DNA of 64,000 nt, taken from positions 992,001 through 1,056,000 of the forward strand of contig NZ_JBOUVX010000002.1 in assembly GCF_050789285.1 (NCBI RefSeq), written 5' to 3'. Position numbers and translations under genes: made by a program. Positions within the stretch are counted from its first letter, which is position 1, and each line of letters begins with the position of its first letter. This document shows, piece by piece, positions 16,302 through 24,476 of this stretch. The DNA is from CAVPWP01 sp050789285. GTDB taxonomy: Bacteria > Pseudomonadota > Alphaproteobacteria > Rhodobacterales > Rhodobacteraceae. The notes under the pieces are model-generated. The model was not told where the DNA came from and ran no database searches. It saw nothing but the letters and a program-made list of their open reading frames with translations.

Positions 16302-17672
16302 ATGTCCATCCCACAGTCAGGCGGCGGGCCGATCACGTCCCGCGACCAGTTGGCGGCCTATATCGAAAGCGGCTGCAAGCCGCGCGAGGACTGGCGGATC
16401 GGCACCGAGCACGAGAAGTTCGGCTATTGCAAGGACACGCTGCGTCCCCTGCCCTACGAGGGCGCGCGCTCGGTGAAGGCGGTGCTCGAGGGCCTGCGCG
16501 ACGCCTATGGCTGGGACCCGATCCTCGAGGCCGGCCACATCATCGGCCTCCAGAAGGACGGCGCCAATGTCAGCCTTGAACCCGGGGGGCAACTTGAACT
16601 GTCTGGCGCGCCCCTGCGCACCATTCACGAGACCTGCGACGAAGTGAACGAACACCTGCGCGAGGTGAAATCCGTGGCCGACCGCATCGGCGTGGGCTTC
16701 ATCGGCCTTGGTGCCGCGCCGCACTGGCGGCATGAGGACATGCCCGTTATGCCCAAGGGGCGCTATCGGCTGATGACCGACTACATGGATCGCGTCGGGT
16801 CGATGGGAAAGACGATGATGTACCGCACCTGCACGGTGCAGGTGAACCTCGACTTCTCGTCGGAAGCGGACATGGTGCAGAAGCTGCGCGTGGCGCTTGC
16901 GCTGCAGCCCGTTGCGACCGCGCTCTTCGCCAACTCGCCCTTCCTCGAGGGCAAGCTCAACGGTCACAAGTCGTGGCGCAGCCGAGTCTGGCGCGATCTC
17001 GATCCGGCGCGCACCGGGCTTCTGCCCTTCGTGTTCGAGGATGGCTTCGGCTTCGAACGCTGGGTCGACTACGCGCTCGATGTGCCGATGTACTTCGTCT
17101 ATCGCGACGGGCGTTACATTGACGCGCTGGGCCAGTCTTTCCGGGATTTCCTCAAGGGCGAGTTGCCCGCACTGCCGGGCGAGGTCCCGACCCTGTCGGA
17201 CTGGGCCGATCACCTGACCACCATCTTCCCCGAGGCGCGCGTCAAGAAATTCATCGAGATGCGCGGGGCCGATGGCGGCCCCTGGCGGCGGCTCTGCGCG
17301 CTGCCGGCGCTGTGGGTAGGGCTGATCTACGACCAGAGCGCCCTCGACGCGGCCTGGGACCTGGCGAAGGGCTGGACGCCCGAGTTTCGGCAGGAGCTGC
17401 GTGTCGCCGCGTCGGTCGACGCCCTCGCCGCGACCGTCAATGGCGTCAGCATGCGCGATCTCGCGCGCGAGGTCGTGGCAATTGCCGAGGCTGGCCTTAA
17501 GGCCCGCGCGATGCCGGGTGCGGGCGGGCTGGTGCCGGACGAGACGCATTTCCTCAATGCCCTGAAGGAAAGCGTGGAGACCGGGCAGACGCCCGCCGAC
17601 GAACTGATTGCGCGCTTCGTGGGCGACTGGAACGGCGACGTCACGCGCGTCTTCGCGGAATACAGTTATTGA
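16302..17672 (+). CDS. gshA: Glutamate-cysteine ligase, plant/alphaproteobacterial type
   Basis: 456 residues, the normal length for this class. The N-terminal IGTEHEKFGY and the following LQKDGANVSLEPGGQLELSG are diagnostic for plant-type gamma-glutamylcysteine synthetase. MYRTCTVQVNLDF and NSPFLEGKLNGHKSWRSRVW complete the active-site set. It ligates glutamate and cysteine with ATP, the first step of glutathione synthesis. The plant enzyme is redox-regulated through cysteines; here I cannot assign a disulfide switch. A GC-rich hairpin lies just after the stop. Confidence 0.96.
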   Translation: MSIPQSGGGPITSRDQLAAYIESGCKPREDWRIGTEHEKFGYCKDTLRPLPYEGARSVKAVLEGLRDAYGWDPILEAGHIIGLQKDGANVSLEPGGQLELSGAPLRTIHETCDEVNEHLREVKSVADRIGVGFIGLGAAPHWRHEDMPVMPKGRYRLMTDYMDRVGSMGKTMMYRTCTVQVNLDFSSEADMVQKLRVALALQPVATALFANSPFLEGKLNGHKSWRSRVWRDLDPARTGLLPFVFEDGFGFERWVDYALDVPMYFVYRDGRYIDALGQSFRDFLKGELPALPGEVPTLSDWADHLTTIFPEARVKKFIEMRGADGGPWRRLCALPALWVGLIYDQSALDAAWDLAKGWTPEFRQELRVAASVDALAATVNGVSMRDLAREVVAIAEAGLKARAMPGAGGLVPDETHFLNALKESVETGQTPADELIARFVGDWNGDVTRVFAEYSY

Positions 17673-17688
17673 CCTGAAGCGGGCGCGG

Positions 17689-17713
17689 GCGAGGGGGCTT
17701 TCTGCCCCCTCGC
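17689..17713. terminator. Bidirectional hairpin between gshA and the pyrB operon end
   Basis: GAGGGGGC (17691-17698) pairs perfectly with GCCCCCTC (17704-17711) around a TTTCT loop, and two flanking bases on each side extend the stem. It lies between convergent genes and is followed by CCCCGAGGATATTTGCGG, an AT-richer tail that could act as the release segment. Confidence 0.6.
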
Positions 17714-17761
17714 GCTCCCCCGAGGATATTTGCGGGTCGATGGACGCGCGAAGGCCGCGCC

Positions 17762-18028
17762 TCAGTCTGCCGTCACGCCAAGCACGAAGGCCACGACCTT
17801 GTCCTCGGCCATCTCGCACGGCTTCAGGATCGCCGCGCCGTCGGACAGGCGGTAGAGGTTGAGACTGATATAGTCCGCGCCGCCCAGTTCCTCGGCCACG
17901 AGTTTCTGGCTGCGCCCCGAGGAATAGGTGCTTTTCGTCACGCGGTAGCGGCGGCCGCCGTAGGTGCCGCCGTAGCCACCGATGGGCAGGGCGTCGAAGG
18001 CCGCGAGAAAGGCGGGGTCGACGCTCAC
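17762..18028 (-). CDS. Small hypothetical protein (88 aa), GTG start
   Basis: The GTG at 18028 overlaps the DUF805 stop as GTGA, which fixes the start; the open frame upstream reads antisense-like sequence. The protein is soluble, with the core GGYGGTYGGRRYRVTKS followed by SYLNL-like YISLNLYRL and ILKPCEMAEDKVVAFV. I do not recognise a named family with certainty. It is the last gene of the pyrB-led operon, and a hairpin follows it. Confidence 0.75.
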   Translation of the reverse strand: MSVDPAFLAAFDALPIGGYGGTYGGRRYRVTKSTYSSGRSQKLVAEELGGADYISLNLYRLSDGAAILKPCEMAEDKVVAFVLGVTAD

Positions 18029-18456
18029 CGACCGGACGGCGGTATCGACGAGCGGGCGAACGCGTCGCCGCCGAAGTCGCCTGATCCGGGGCGGAGCGGG
18101 TCGGGGCCAAAGCGGTTCGGGCCGTCCGTGCCCTTGGTCACGTAGAAGTAGAGCAGCACGAGGAACCCGATCACGGGGATGAGCCCAAGCAGCAGCCACC
18201 AGGCCGACATGTCGCGGTCATGCAGCCTGCGGCCGGCGACGCAGATCGACGGAAGAAGGATGGCCAGGCTGAAGAGCCCGGCGAGCAGGCCAGGGCTGTC
18301 CGGGCCGGCCCCGAAGAGCGCGCTGTCGATGCCGCCGAGGATGACCTGGCCGATGACGACGAAGAGGAACCACCACCAGTATTCAGACCGCGATGCGCGG
18401 CCCGAAATGGTGACGTATTTGCTGAAGACCGATCGTATCGCGTCCTGAAATCCCAT
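18025..18456 (-). CDS. DUF805 family membrane protein
   Basis: 143 residues. The start MGFQDAIRSVFSKYVTISGRASRSEYWWWFLF is the classic DUF805 opening (tissue of aromatic residues before the first helix), and VAGRRLHDRDMSAWWLL is its second conserved block. Four membrane helices are predicted. Function is unknown in the family, although it often sits near membrane or stress genes. Here it follows plsY by 11 bp and overlaps the next gene's GTG start. Confidence 0.9.
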   Translation of the reverse strand: MGFQDAIRSVFSKYVTISGRASRSEYWWWFLFVVIGQVILGGIDSALFGAGPDSPGLLAGLFSLAILLPSICVAGRRLHDRDMSAWWLLLGLIPVIGFLVLLYFYVTKGTDGPNRFGPDPLRPGSGDFGGDAFARSSIPPSGR

Positions 18457-18467
18457 GTGAGCGTTCC

Positions 18468-19082
18468 CTATGTCTTTTTGCCGATCCGCGGTTCGGTGCC
18501 GTCGAGAATACGACGGATGTTCGCCGCATGGCGGATGTAAATCAACACTGTCAGTCCGACGAGCAGCGCGATGGTCTGCGGGTCGCCCAGAAGCCAGGCC
18601 CAGACCGGAGAAAGCGCGGCCGCGGCCAGCCCCCCGACCGACGAGATGCGCGACAGCGCCGCCGCGGCAAGCCAGGTCGCGCAGGCCGCCAGTCCGATCG
18701 CGGGGTTCAGGGCAAGCACCGTGCCGATGAACGTCGCCACGCCCTTTCCGCCCCGAAACCCCAGCCAGACCGGGAAGAGATGGCCGAGGAAGGCGAAGCC
18801 GCCCGCGACCTGGGCCGCGTCCTCGCCCAGGGAAGCGCGCGCGATCAGCACCGCGACCCCGCCCTTCGCCGCGTCGAGAGCGAAGGTCAGGAAGGCGGCC
18901 AGCCTGTTGCCGGTGCGCAGGACGTTCGTCGCGCCGATATTGCCCGACCCGATCTGGCGGACATCGCCCAGCCCCATCGCCCGGGTGACGACGACGCCGA
19001 AGGGAATGCTGCCCAGCAGATACCCGAAAAGGGCCACGGCGATCAGCGCCAGCGGCGGGGACGTCAGGTCGGGGACGATCAT
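18468..19082 (-). CDS. plsY: Acyl-phosphate:glycerol-3-phosphate acyltransferase
   Basis: 204 residues with five or so membrane helices. The three PlsY motifs are present: GSIPFG with the GSGNIGATN block, the lysine/glycine loop FRGGKGVAT, and HLFPVWLGF. The enzyme transfers acyl chains from acyl-phosphate to glycerol-3-phosphate, making lysophosphatidic acid at the inner membrane. The start overlaps the pseudo-dihydroorotase stop (ATGA), an unusual link between phospholipid and pyrimidine genes. Confidence 0.95.
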   Translation of the reverse strand: MIVPDLTSPPLALIAVALFGYLLGSIPFGVVVTRAMGLGDVRQIGSGNIGATNVLRTGNRLAAFLTFALDAAKGGVAVLIARASLGEDAAQVAGGFAFLGHLFPVWLGFRGGKGVATFIGTVLALNPAIGLAACATWLAAAALSRISSVGGLAAAALSPVWAWLLGDPQTIALLVGLTVLIYIRHAANIRRILDGTEPRIGKKT

Positions 19083-20365
19083 GCGGCCGCTCCGAAGACC
19101 TGCCGCCCGCCCACGAAGGTGGCGATGACGCGGCCTTGCATCCGCGCCCCGTCGAAGGGCGTGTTCTTCGACTTCGACTGCAGGGTGGTGCGGTCGAGGA
19201 TGTAGGGCACGTCCGGGTCGAACACGATCAGGTCCGCCGGCGCGCCCCTGCGCAACCGTCCGCCGTCAAGACCAAGGCGCCGCGCGGGGTTCAGCGTCAT
19301 CGCGCGGAAAAGGCGCGGCAGGCCGATCTGGCCGGCGTGCCAGAGCCTGAGCGCGGCGGGCAGCAGCGTCTCGAGCGCCACCGCGCCCGAGGCGGCCTCT
19401 TCGAAGGGCAGGCGCTTCGATTCCTCGTCTTGCGGCGTGTGCATGGACGAGATGATGTCGATCAGGCCACTCGCCACCGCCTCGACCACCGCCAGCCGGT
19501 CGTCCTCGGCGCGCAGCGGCGGCTTCACCTTGAAGAAGGTGCGATAGTCGCCGACGTCGATCTCGTTCAGCGTCAGGTGGTGGATCGACACCCCCGCCGT
19601 GATGTCGAGGCCCTTGTCATGGGCGCGTTCCAGGCGGGGCAGGGCGCGCGCGGTGGTGATCTGGTCGGCGTGGTACTTCGCGCCCGTCATCTCGACCAGC
19701 GCCAGGTCGCGGTCAAGCGCCATGCGTTCGGCCATGGGCGAGACGCCGGGAAGACCCTTGAGCGAGGCGAACTTCCCGCTGGTCGCCGCCGCGCCGGCCG
19801 AAAGCCCGGGGTCCTGGGGATGGGCGATCACCAGCGCGCCAAGCGCGCCGGCATATGTCAGGCAGCGCGACAGGACCTTGGTGCTTTCGACGACGGCGTC
19901 GCAGTCGGTGAAGGCGACCGCCCCCGCGTCCCGGAGAAACGAGATCTCGACCATCTCGCGGCCCTGCCGGCCCTTCGTCAGCGCCGCCATCGGCAGCACG
20001 CGCACGGCCGCCGCGTCGTTCGCGCGGCGCATCACGAACTCCAGCGTCTCGGGCGTGTCGATGGCGGGCGTCGTGTCGGGCCGCGTCACCATGGTGGTGA
20101 CACCGCCCGCCGCCGCAGCGCGCCCCGCCGAGCGGAAGGATTCCTTGTGCCGCTCGCCCGGTTCCGAAACCTTCACCCCGATGTCCACGATCCCCGGCGC
20201 AAGGCATTTGCCGCCGCAGTCGAAGACCGTGAAGTCGCCGGTGGGCGCCGCGCCGGTTTCGACCCCGGCGATCACGCCGTTCTCGACCAGGAGGTGGCCG
20301 CGCGCTTCGTCCTCGGCCTCGGGATCGATCAGGCGCGCGTTCAGGAAGGCCATGCGTCCGCTCAC
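19079..20365 (-). CDS. Dihydroorotase-like protein lacking the metal site (PyrC')
   Basis: 428 residues with the overall dihydroorotase fold (CLAPGIVDIG, ATSGKFASLKG, KVKPPLR, DLIVFDPD). The catalytic HxH after the PGxxD motif is replaced by Gly63-Val-Lys65. The second metal histidine of the usual CHVST is Gln235 (YHADQITT). The catalytic aspartate of TDHAPH is Met308 (SSMHTP). It is therefore probably inactive as a hydrolase and resembles the noncatalytic PyrC' chains that assemble with aspartate carbamoyltransferase, consistent with pyrB two genes upstream. The GTG start at 20365 overlaps the previous stop; Met5 is an alternative start. Confidence 0.85.
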   Translation of the reverse strand: MSGRMAFLNARLIDPEAEDEARGHLLVENGVIAGVETGAAPTGDFTVFDCGGKCLAPGIVDIGVKVSEPGERHKESFRSAGRAAAAGGVTTMVTRPDTTPAIDTPETLEFVMRRANDAAAVRVLPMAALTKGRQGREMVEISFLRDAGAVAFTDCDAVVESTKVLSRCLTYAGALGALVIAHPQDPGLSAGAAATSGKFASLKGLPGVSPMAERMALDRDLALVEMTGAKYHADQITTARALPRLERAHDKGLDITAGVSIHHLTLNEIDVGDYRTFFKVKPPLRAEDDRLAVVEAVASGLIDIISSMHTPQDEESKRLPFEEAASGAVALETLLPAALRLWHAGQIGLPRLFRAMTLNPARRLGLDGGRLRRGAPADLIVFDPDVPYILDRTTLQSKSKNTPFDGARMQGRVIATFVGGRQVFGAAA

Positions 20366-20751
20366 CGGAGTTCCCCCTTGATCCGGGCCGCGACGCCCTT
20401 CGGGTCGGCCAGGTACTTGATCAGGTGCTTGTCGCCGCCGCGCGTCACGACCTGCGCCGCGCTGCCCAGTGCGCGCACCGTCTCGATCTGGGTCAGGGGC
20501 ACCGTGCGCCCGGGCCCGTTCAGCGCGGCGTCGGTAAGCTCCCAGACGACCGCCAGCTCGTCCGAGGCAAGGTAGGCCCCCCGCACCGCGATGGCGAGCG
20601 GCGCGGCCACGAAAGCCACCCAGACGTCGGTATTGCCCACCGCCCAGAGAAGGGCCGCCATGGCCGCCGAGGCCGCCACGGCCATGATGGCATGGTCGCG
20701 CAGATAGATGCGCCGGTCGGGGCCGAAGCGGGCGCGCACGCGATCAGGCAT
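20362..20751 (-). CDS. Small membrane protein with PH-like tail (129 aa)
   Basis: Two hydrophobic helices (about residues 22-58: AIMAVAASAAMAALLWAVG and VWVAFVAAPLAIAVRGAYL) are followed by a soluble region WELTDAALNGPGRTVPLTQIETVRAL that resembles a bacterial PH domain. Function is unknown. It overlaps pyrB by 8 bp and pyrC' by 4 bp, so it is translated in the middle of the pyrimidine operon. The conserved placement suggests a link to that operon but does not prove one. Confidence 0.78.
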   Translation of the reverse strand: MPDRVRARFGPDRRIYLRDHAIMAVAASAAMAALLWAVGNTDVWVAFVAAPLAIAVRGAYLASDELAVVWELTDAALNGPGRTVPLTQIETVRALGSAAQVVTRGGDKHLIKYLADPKGVAARIKGELR

Positions 20752-21694
20752 AGATCGCCCCCGGGCGTGCTTCGCGATTGCGCATCAGAAGATCCATCGC
20801 GGCCATGCGCACCGCCACGCCCATTTCGACCTGGTCCTGGATGACCGAGCGGTTGATGTCGTCGGCCAGCGTCCCGTCGATCTCGACCCCCCGGTTCATC
20901 GGGCCGGGGTGCATCACGATGGCGTCGGGTTTGGCATGGGCGAGCTTCTCGGCGTCAAGGCCGTAGCGGTGGTAGTATTCGCGTTCCGACGGGATGAAGG
21001 CGCCGTCCATGCGTTCCTTCTGAAGCCGCAGCATCATCACGACGTCGACGTCCCGCAACCCTTCGGACATGTCGTCGAACACCTCGACGCCCCAGTCCTG
21101 CGCGCCCGACGGCATCAGGGTGGGCGGGCCGACCAGCCGCACCCGGTTTTCCATCCGCCCCAGCAGAAGAATGTTCGACCGCGCCACGCGGGAATGGGCG
21201 ATGTCGCCGCAGATCGCGATCGACAGCCGGTGCAGCCGCCCCTTCGAGCGGCGGATCGTCAGCGCGTCGAGCAGCGCCTGGGTCGGGTGTTCATGGCGCC
21301 CGTCGCCGGCGTTGAGAACGGCGCAGTTGACCTTCTGCGCCAGAAGCGCCACCGCGCCCGAGTGCGGATGCCGCACCACCAGAAGATCGGGCCGCATCGC
21401 GTTCAGCGTCAGCGCGGTGTCGATCAGGGTTTCGCCCTTCTTCACCGAACTGGCTTGCACGCCCATGTTCATCACGTCCGCGCCCAGACGTTTGCCGGCG
21501 ATCTCGAACGACGCCTGCGTGCGGGTCGAGGCCTCGAAGAACATGTTGATCTGGGTGCGGCCCCCCAGCCTGTCGGAGTGCTTCACCGGCCCGCGGTTGA
21601 AGTCGACGTACTGGTCCGCAAGGTCGAGGATTTCCTGAATCTCGTCCTGGCCCAGCCCCTCGATCCCAAGAAGATGCGTCGCGCGGAAGGTCAT
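20744..21694 (-). CDS. pyrB: Aspartate carbamoyltransferase catalytic subunit
   Basis: 316 residues from ATG 21694; an earlier in-frame start at 21751 would add 19 non-conserved residues. The carbamoyl-phosphate loop is FFEASTRTQASFE, and the aspartate-binding region includes VVRHPHSGAV, GDGRHEHPTQALLDALT and HPGPMNRGVEI. It carbamoylates aspartate in de novo pyrimidine synthesis. No pyrI regulatory gene is nearby; the downstream PyrC'-like protein may take a structural role. It is the first gene of a six-gene minus-strand operon. Confidence 0.95.
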   Translation of the reverse strand: MTFRATHLLGIEGLGQDEIQEILDLADQYVDFNRGPVKHSDRLGGRTQINMFFEASTRTQASFEIAGKRLGADVMNMGVQASSVKKGETLIDTALTLNAMRPDLLVVRHPHSGAVALLAQKVNCAVLNAGDGRHEHPTQALLDALTIRRSKGRLHRLSIAICGDIAHSRVARSNILLLGRMENRVRLVGPPTLMPSGAQDWGVEVFDDMSEGLRDVDVVMMLRLQKERMDGAFIPSEREYYHRYGLDAEKLAHAKPDAIVMHPGPMNRGVEIDGTLADDINRSVIQDQVEMGVAVRMAAMDLLMRNREARPGAIYA

Positions 21695-21944
21695 GGCAGA
21701 GATCCCCGATTGCAGCCGCTTATAGGAAGGGCGCAGGGGGGCGACAAGCATTTCCCGTCACCCGGGACGGCGCTGACCTCGTGCCGGACATGACTGTGGC
21801 CCGGAAGGATCTCGGGTCGATCTCGCCCTCGCCCTGCCGCCTGATGCCCGTGTCCCGCAGTGATGCGGCCCTCTGACGACAGAAAACCGGGAATTCTCGG
21901 CAGAGTTTGCTATACTCGGTGCCGTACCCCGCGATCATTGCCGC

Positions 21945-23558
21945 GTGGAGAGTGTATTGGTGCATGTCGATTTGATCGAAGGACGACAGGCGATCGCCGC
22001 ACTGAGGGAGGCATGGCTCGCAGTCTATCGCGCCGATCCCGAGGCGAACTATTTCCTGTCGTTCGACTGGCTGTTCGGCTCGCCGCGCGGGGCCGGTCAA
22101 GGTAGCTTCGTGCTGGCGGCGCGATCCGCGAAGGATGATGCCGGTTACGACGCCTTTCTCCCGATCCGCCTCAACACCGAACGCGACAACGGGCTTTTTC
22201 ATAACGAGCTGAATCTCTGCGGGAACTTCACGTCGGACTACACCGGTTTCATCTGCCGGCCCGAAGCCGAGGACGAGGCCATTCCCGCCTTCGCGGCAAT
22301 GCTGGGACGACTGCGCTGGAGACGCCTGCGGCTTCTCAACTTCGCGGCGTCCGACCGGCGCACGCGCCTGTTCCTGCAGCGCTTCTCGTCCGAAGTCGTG
22401 GACCTCAAGCATCTGAGCACGCGCAATCCTGACGGCACCGAGAACGGCGTCTGTCCCTACGCCACGCTTTCCGCCGATTGGGACGACTTCCTCGCCCGGA
22501 AGGTCAGTTCGAACACACGGCAGAAGATCCGGCGCTTCCTGCGTCAGGTCGAAGGGTCCGACAGCTTCCGTTTCACGCACACCACGGACGAGACGTTCGA
22601 GCGCGACCTCGACATCCTGATCCGTCTGTGGACGGAAAGATGGGCGCAGAACAAGGGGCAGCGCCTCGGCGCGATCCAGAAAAGCCTGCGGCGCATGCTT
22701 GCGCACGCGCAGGAGACCGGGACGCTCTTCATGCCGATGCTCTGGCACGAAGACCGCCCGCTCTGCACGCTGGGCATTCTGGTCGACGAGGAGAAGAAGG
22801 CCTACAATTTCTACATCGGCGCACGGGACGAGGCGTTCAAGGGTCCGCCCACGGGGCTTGTCCTGCATTCCTATGCCATTCGACATGCGATTTCCCGGGG
22901 CATCGGAAGATACGACTTCCTGCGCGGCAACGAGCCCTACAAGTACACCTTCTGCTCTGACGAAGGCCGGATCCGGTCGCTTCTGATCAGCACCAAGAGC
23001 GGCGGAAATCTTGGCGGAACCCTCGACAGGCGCTGCCTGCACTACGTGAGGCGTCGCGCGGCCGAATTCCACTGCGGCGGAGACAGCGCCGCGGCCATGA
23101 GCGCCTATGAACAGGTCCTTCAGGCCGACCCGAGCGACATGAGCGCGCGATACATGCAGGGGATCGTGGCCGCCAGAATGGGCGACACCGCGTCGTCCTG
23201 CCGCGCCTTCGCAGCCTGTCTCGAGCGCAAACCCGCGTCGCTGAAGACATGGGTTCGTCTCGGACGCGCGCTCGTGCGCGAGTACAGGACCTGGAACGAG
23301 GTGTCCGAGGCCTATGCGCCGCTGCTTCGCAGGGTTCCCGACCAGCGCAAGCTTCCGTCGCTTGTCGGACGCGTCCTGATCCGGCTTGGCCAGGTCGATT
23401 TCGCGGTGAGTGTCCTGCAGGCCGCCGCACGACGGCTGCCGGACGAGGCCGCGGTCCGGTCCGCGCTTGCCGAGGCTACGCAGGTCGGATCGCACGACCT
23501 GCCCCCGCCGACAAGGCGATCCACGCGGGCCGAGCGTCAGCCGCAGCACCTGAACTGA
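21945..23558 (+). CDS. GNAT/BioF2-like acyltransferase fused to TPR repeats
   Basis: 537 residues from GTG 21945. Residues about 1-360 look like a GNAT-type acetyltransferase of the BioF2/FemAB-like group: SSNTRQKIRRFLRQVEG, then LWTERWAQNKG, then LGILVDEEKKAYNFYIGARD and YDFLRGNEPYKYTF, the usual ending of such domains. Residues about 375-510 form TPR-like helical repeats (SAYEQVLQADPSDMSARYMQG). Related single-domain proteins act in cell-surface polysaccharide or lipid modification. Substrate is unknown. Codon use looks less GC3-biased than in the neighbours. It stands alone, divergent from pyrB. Confidence 0.75.
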   Translation: MESVLVHVDLIEGRQAIAALREAWLAVYRADPEANYFLSFDWLFGSPRGAGQGSFVLAARSAKDDAGYDAFLPIRLNTERDNGLFHNELNLCGNFTSDYTGFICRPEAEDEAIPAFAAMLGRLRWRRLRLLNFAASDRRTRLFLQRFSSEVVDLKHLSTRNPDGTENGVCPYATLSADWDDFLARKVSSNTRQKIRRFLRQVEGSDSFRFTHTTDETFERDLDILIRLWTERWAQNKGQRLGAIQKSLRRMLAHAQETGTLFMPMLWHEDRPLCTLGILVDEEKKAYNFYIGARDEAFKGPPTGLVLHSYAIRHAISRGIGRYDFLRGNEPYKYTFCSDEGRIRSLLISTKSGGNLGGTLDRRCLHYVRRRAAEFHCGGDSAAAMSAYEQVLQADPSDMSARYMQGIVAARMGDTASSCRAFAACLERKPASLKTWVRLGRALVREYRTWNEVSEAYAPLLRRVPDQRKLPSLVGRVLIRLGQVDFAVSVLQAAARRLPDEAAVRSALAEATQVGSHDLPPPTRRSTRAERQPQHLN

Positions 23559-23641
23559 GGCCGCCCCGCCCGTCGGGGATCAGGGCTGCGCCGGGATCCC
23601 TGTCGGTCGAAGGGCGTAACCTGTCGGGCCTGCATGCTCGA

Positions 23642-23670
23642 TTGCGCTCGATCCCCCCGCATCCTAGGTT
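23642..23670 (+). promoter_or_regulatory. Putative promoter TTGCGC-N17-TAGGTT
   Basis: TTGCGC (23642-23647) and TAGGTT (23665-23670) have a 17-bp spacer. The -10 ends 8 bp before ATG 23679, with no ribosome-binding site between, so the transcript is probably leaderless. Confidence 0.45.
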
Positions 23671-23678
23671 TGCCGCCG

Positions 23679-24476
23679 ATGGAGACTCACTCGGCGCTCG
23701 CCCTTCTGGAATGGCAGATTGAACTCGGCGCGGACGAGGCCATCGGGGACGTGCCCGTCAACCGGCTTGACCTGCCCGAAGCGATGTCGCCGCCGCGGAC
23801 GATGCCCCCGCAGTCCGCGCTCGAAGGATCGGCGGTGGACTCCCTTGGGCACGTCGCCCCGTCCGAGGCCGATCCGGTCGCCGAGGCGCGGGCGATGGCG
23901 GCCGCCGCCCCCGACCTTGCCGCCCTGCGCGAGGCGCTGACCGCCTATGACCGGTGCGACCTTAAGCGTGGTGCGCGCAACCTTGTCTTTGCCGACGGCA
24001 ATCCGGCGGCGCGGGTGATGATCGTGGGCGAGGCGCCGGGCCGCGACGAGGACCTGCAGGGCCTGCCCTTCGTGGGCCGGGCAGGGCAGCTTCTTGACCA
24101 GATGTTCGCGGCCATCGGTCTTGACCGGGCAAGCCCGGACGCCGAACGCGCGATTTACATCACCAACATGCTGCCCTGGCGCCCGCCGCAGAACCGCGAC
24201 CCGACCCCCGAGGAAATCGCGATGATGATGCCCTTCGTGCGCCGGCATGTCGAACTGGCCGATCCCGACGTGATCGTCGCGATGGGCAACCACGCCTGCC
24301 AGGGTCTTCTCGGCCGGCGCGGGATCACCCGGCTGCGTGGCGCGTGGGACACGGCGCTGGGAAAGCCCGTGCTGCCGATGTTCCACCCGGCCTATCTGCT
24401 GCGCACCCCCCATGCCAAGCGCGAGGCCTGGGCCGACCTTCTGATGCTTCAGGCCAGACTGAGAGAGGCGCGATGA
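23679..24476 (+). CDS. Uracil-DNA glycosylase superfamily (family 4-like)
   Basis: 265 residues from ATG 23679. The active-site motif is VMIVGEAPGRDEDLQGLPFVG and the second motif is MFHPAYLLRTPH. The protein removes uracil from DNA in base-excision repair. Family 4 enzymes normally bind an iron-sulfur cluster through four cysteines; I see only two cysteines in the whole protein (YDRCDLKR and NHACQG), so the cluster seems to be lost. The first 85 residues are a Pro/Ala-rich linker-like segment not typical of the minimal enzyme. Its stop overlaps the LysE gene start. Confidence 0.85.
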   Translation: METHSALALLEWQIELGADEAIGDVPVNRLDLPEAMSPPRTMPPQSALEGSAVDSLGHVAPSEADPVAEARAMAAAAPDLAALREALTAYDRCDLKRGARNLVFADGNPAARVMIVGEAPGRDEDLQGLPFVGRAGQLLDQMFAAIGLDRASPDAERAIYITNMLPWRPPQNRDPTPEEIAMMMPFVRRHVELADPDVIVAMGNHACQGLLGRRGITRLRGAWDTALGKPVLPMFHPAYLLRTPHAKREAWADLLMLQARLREAR

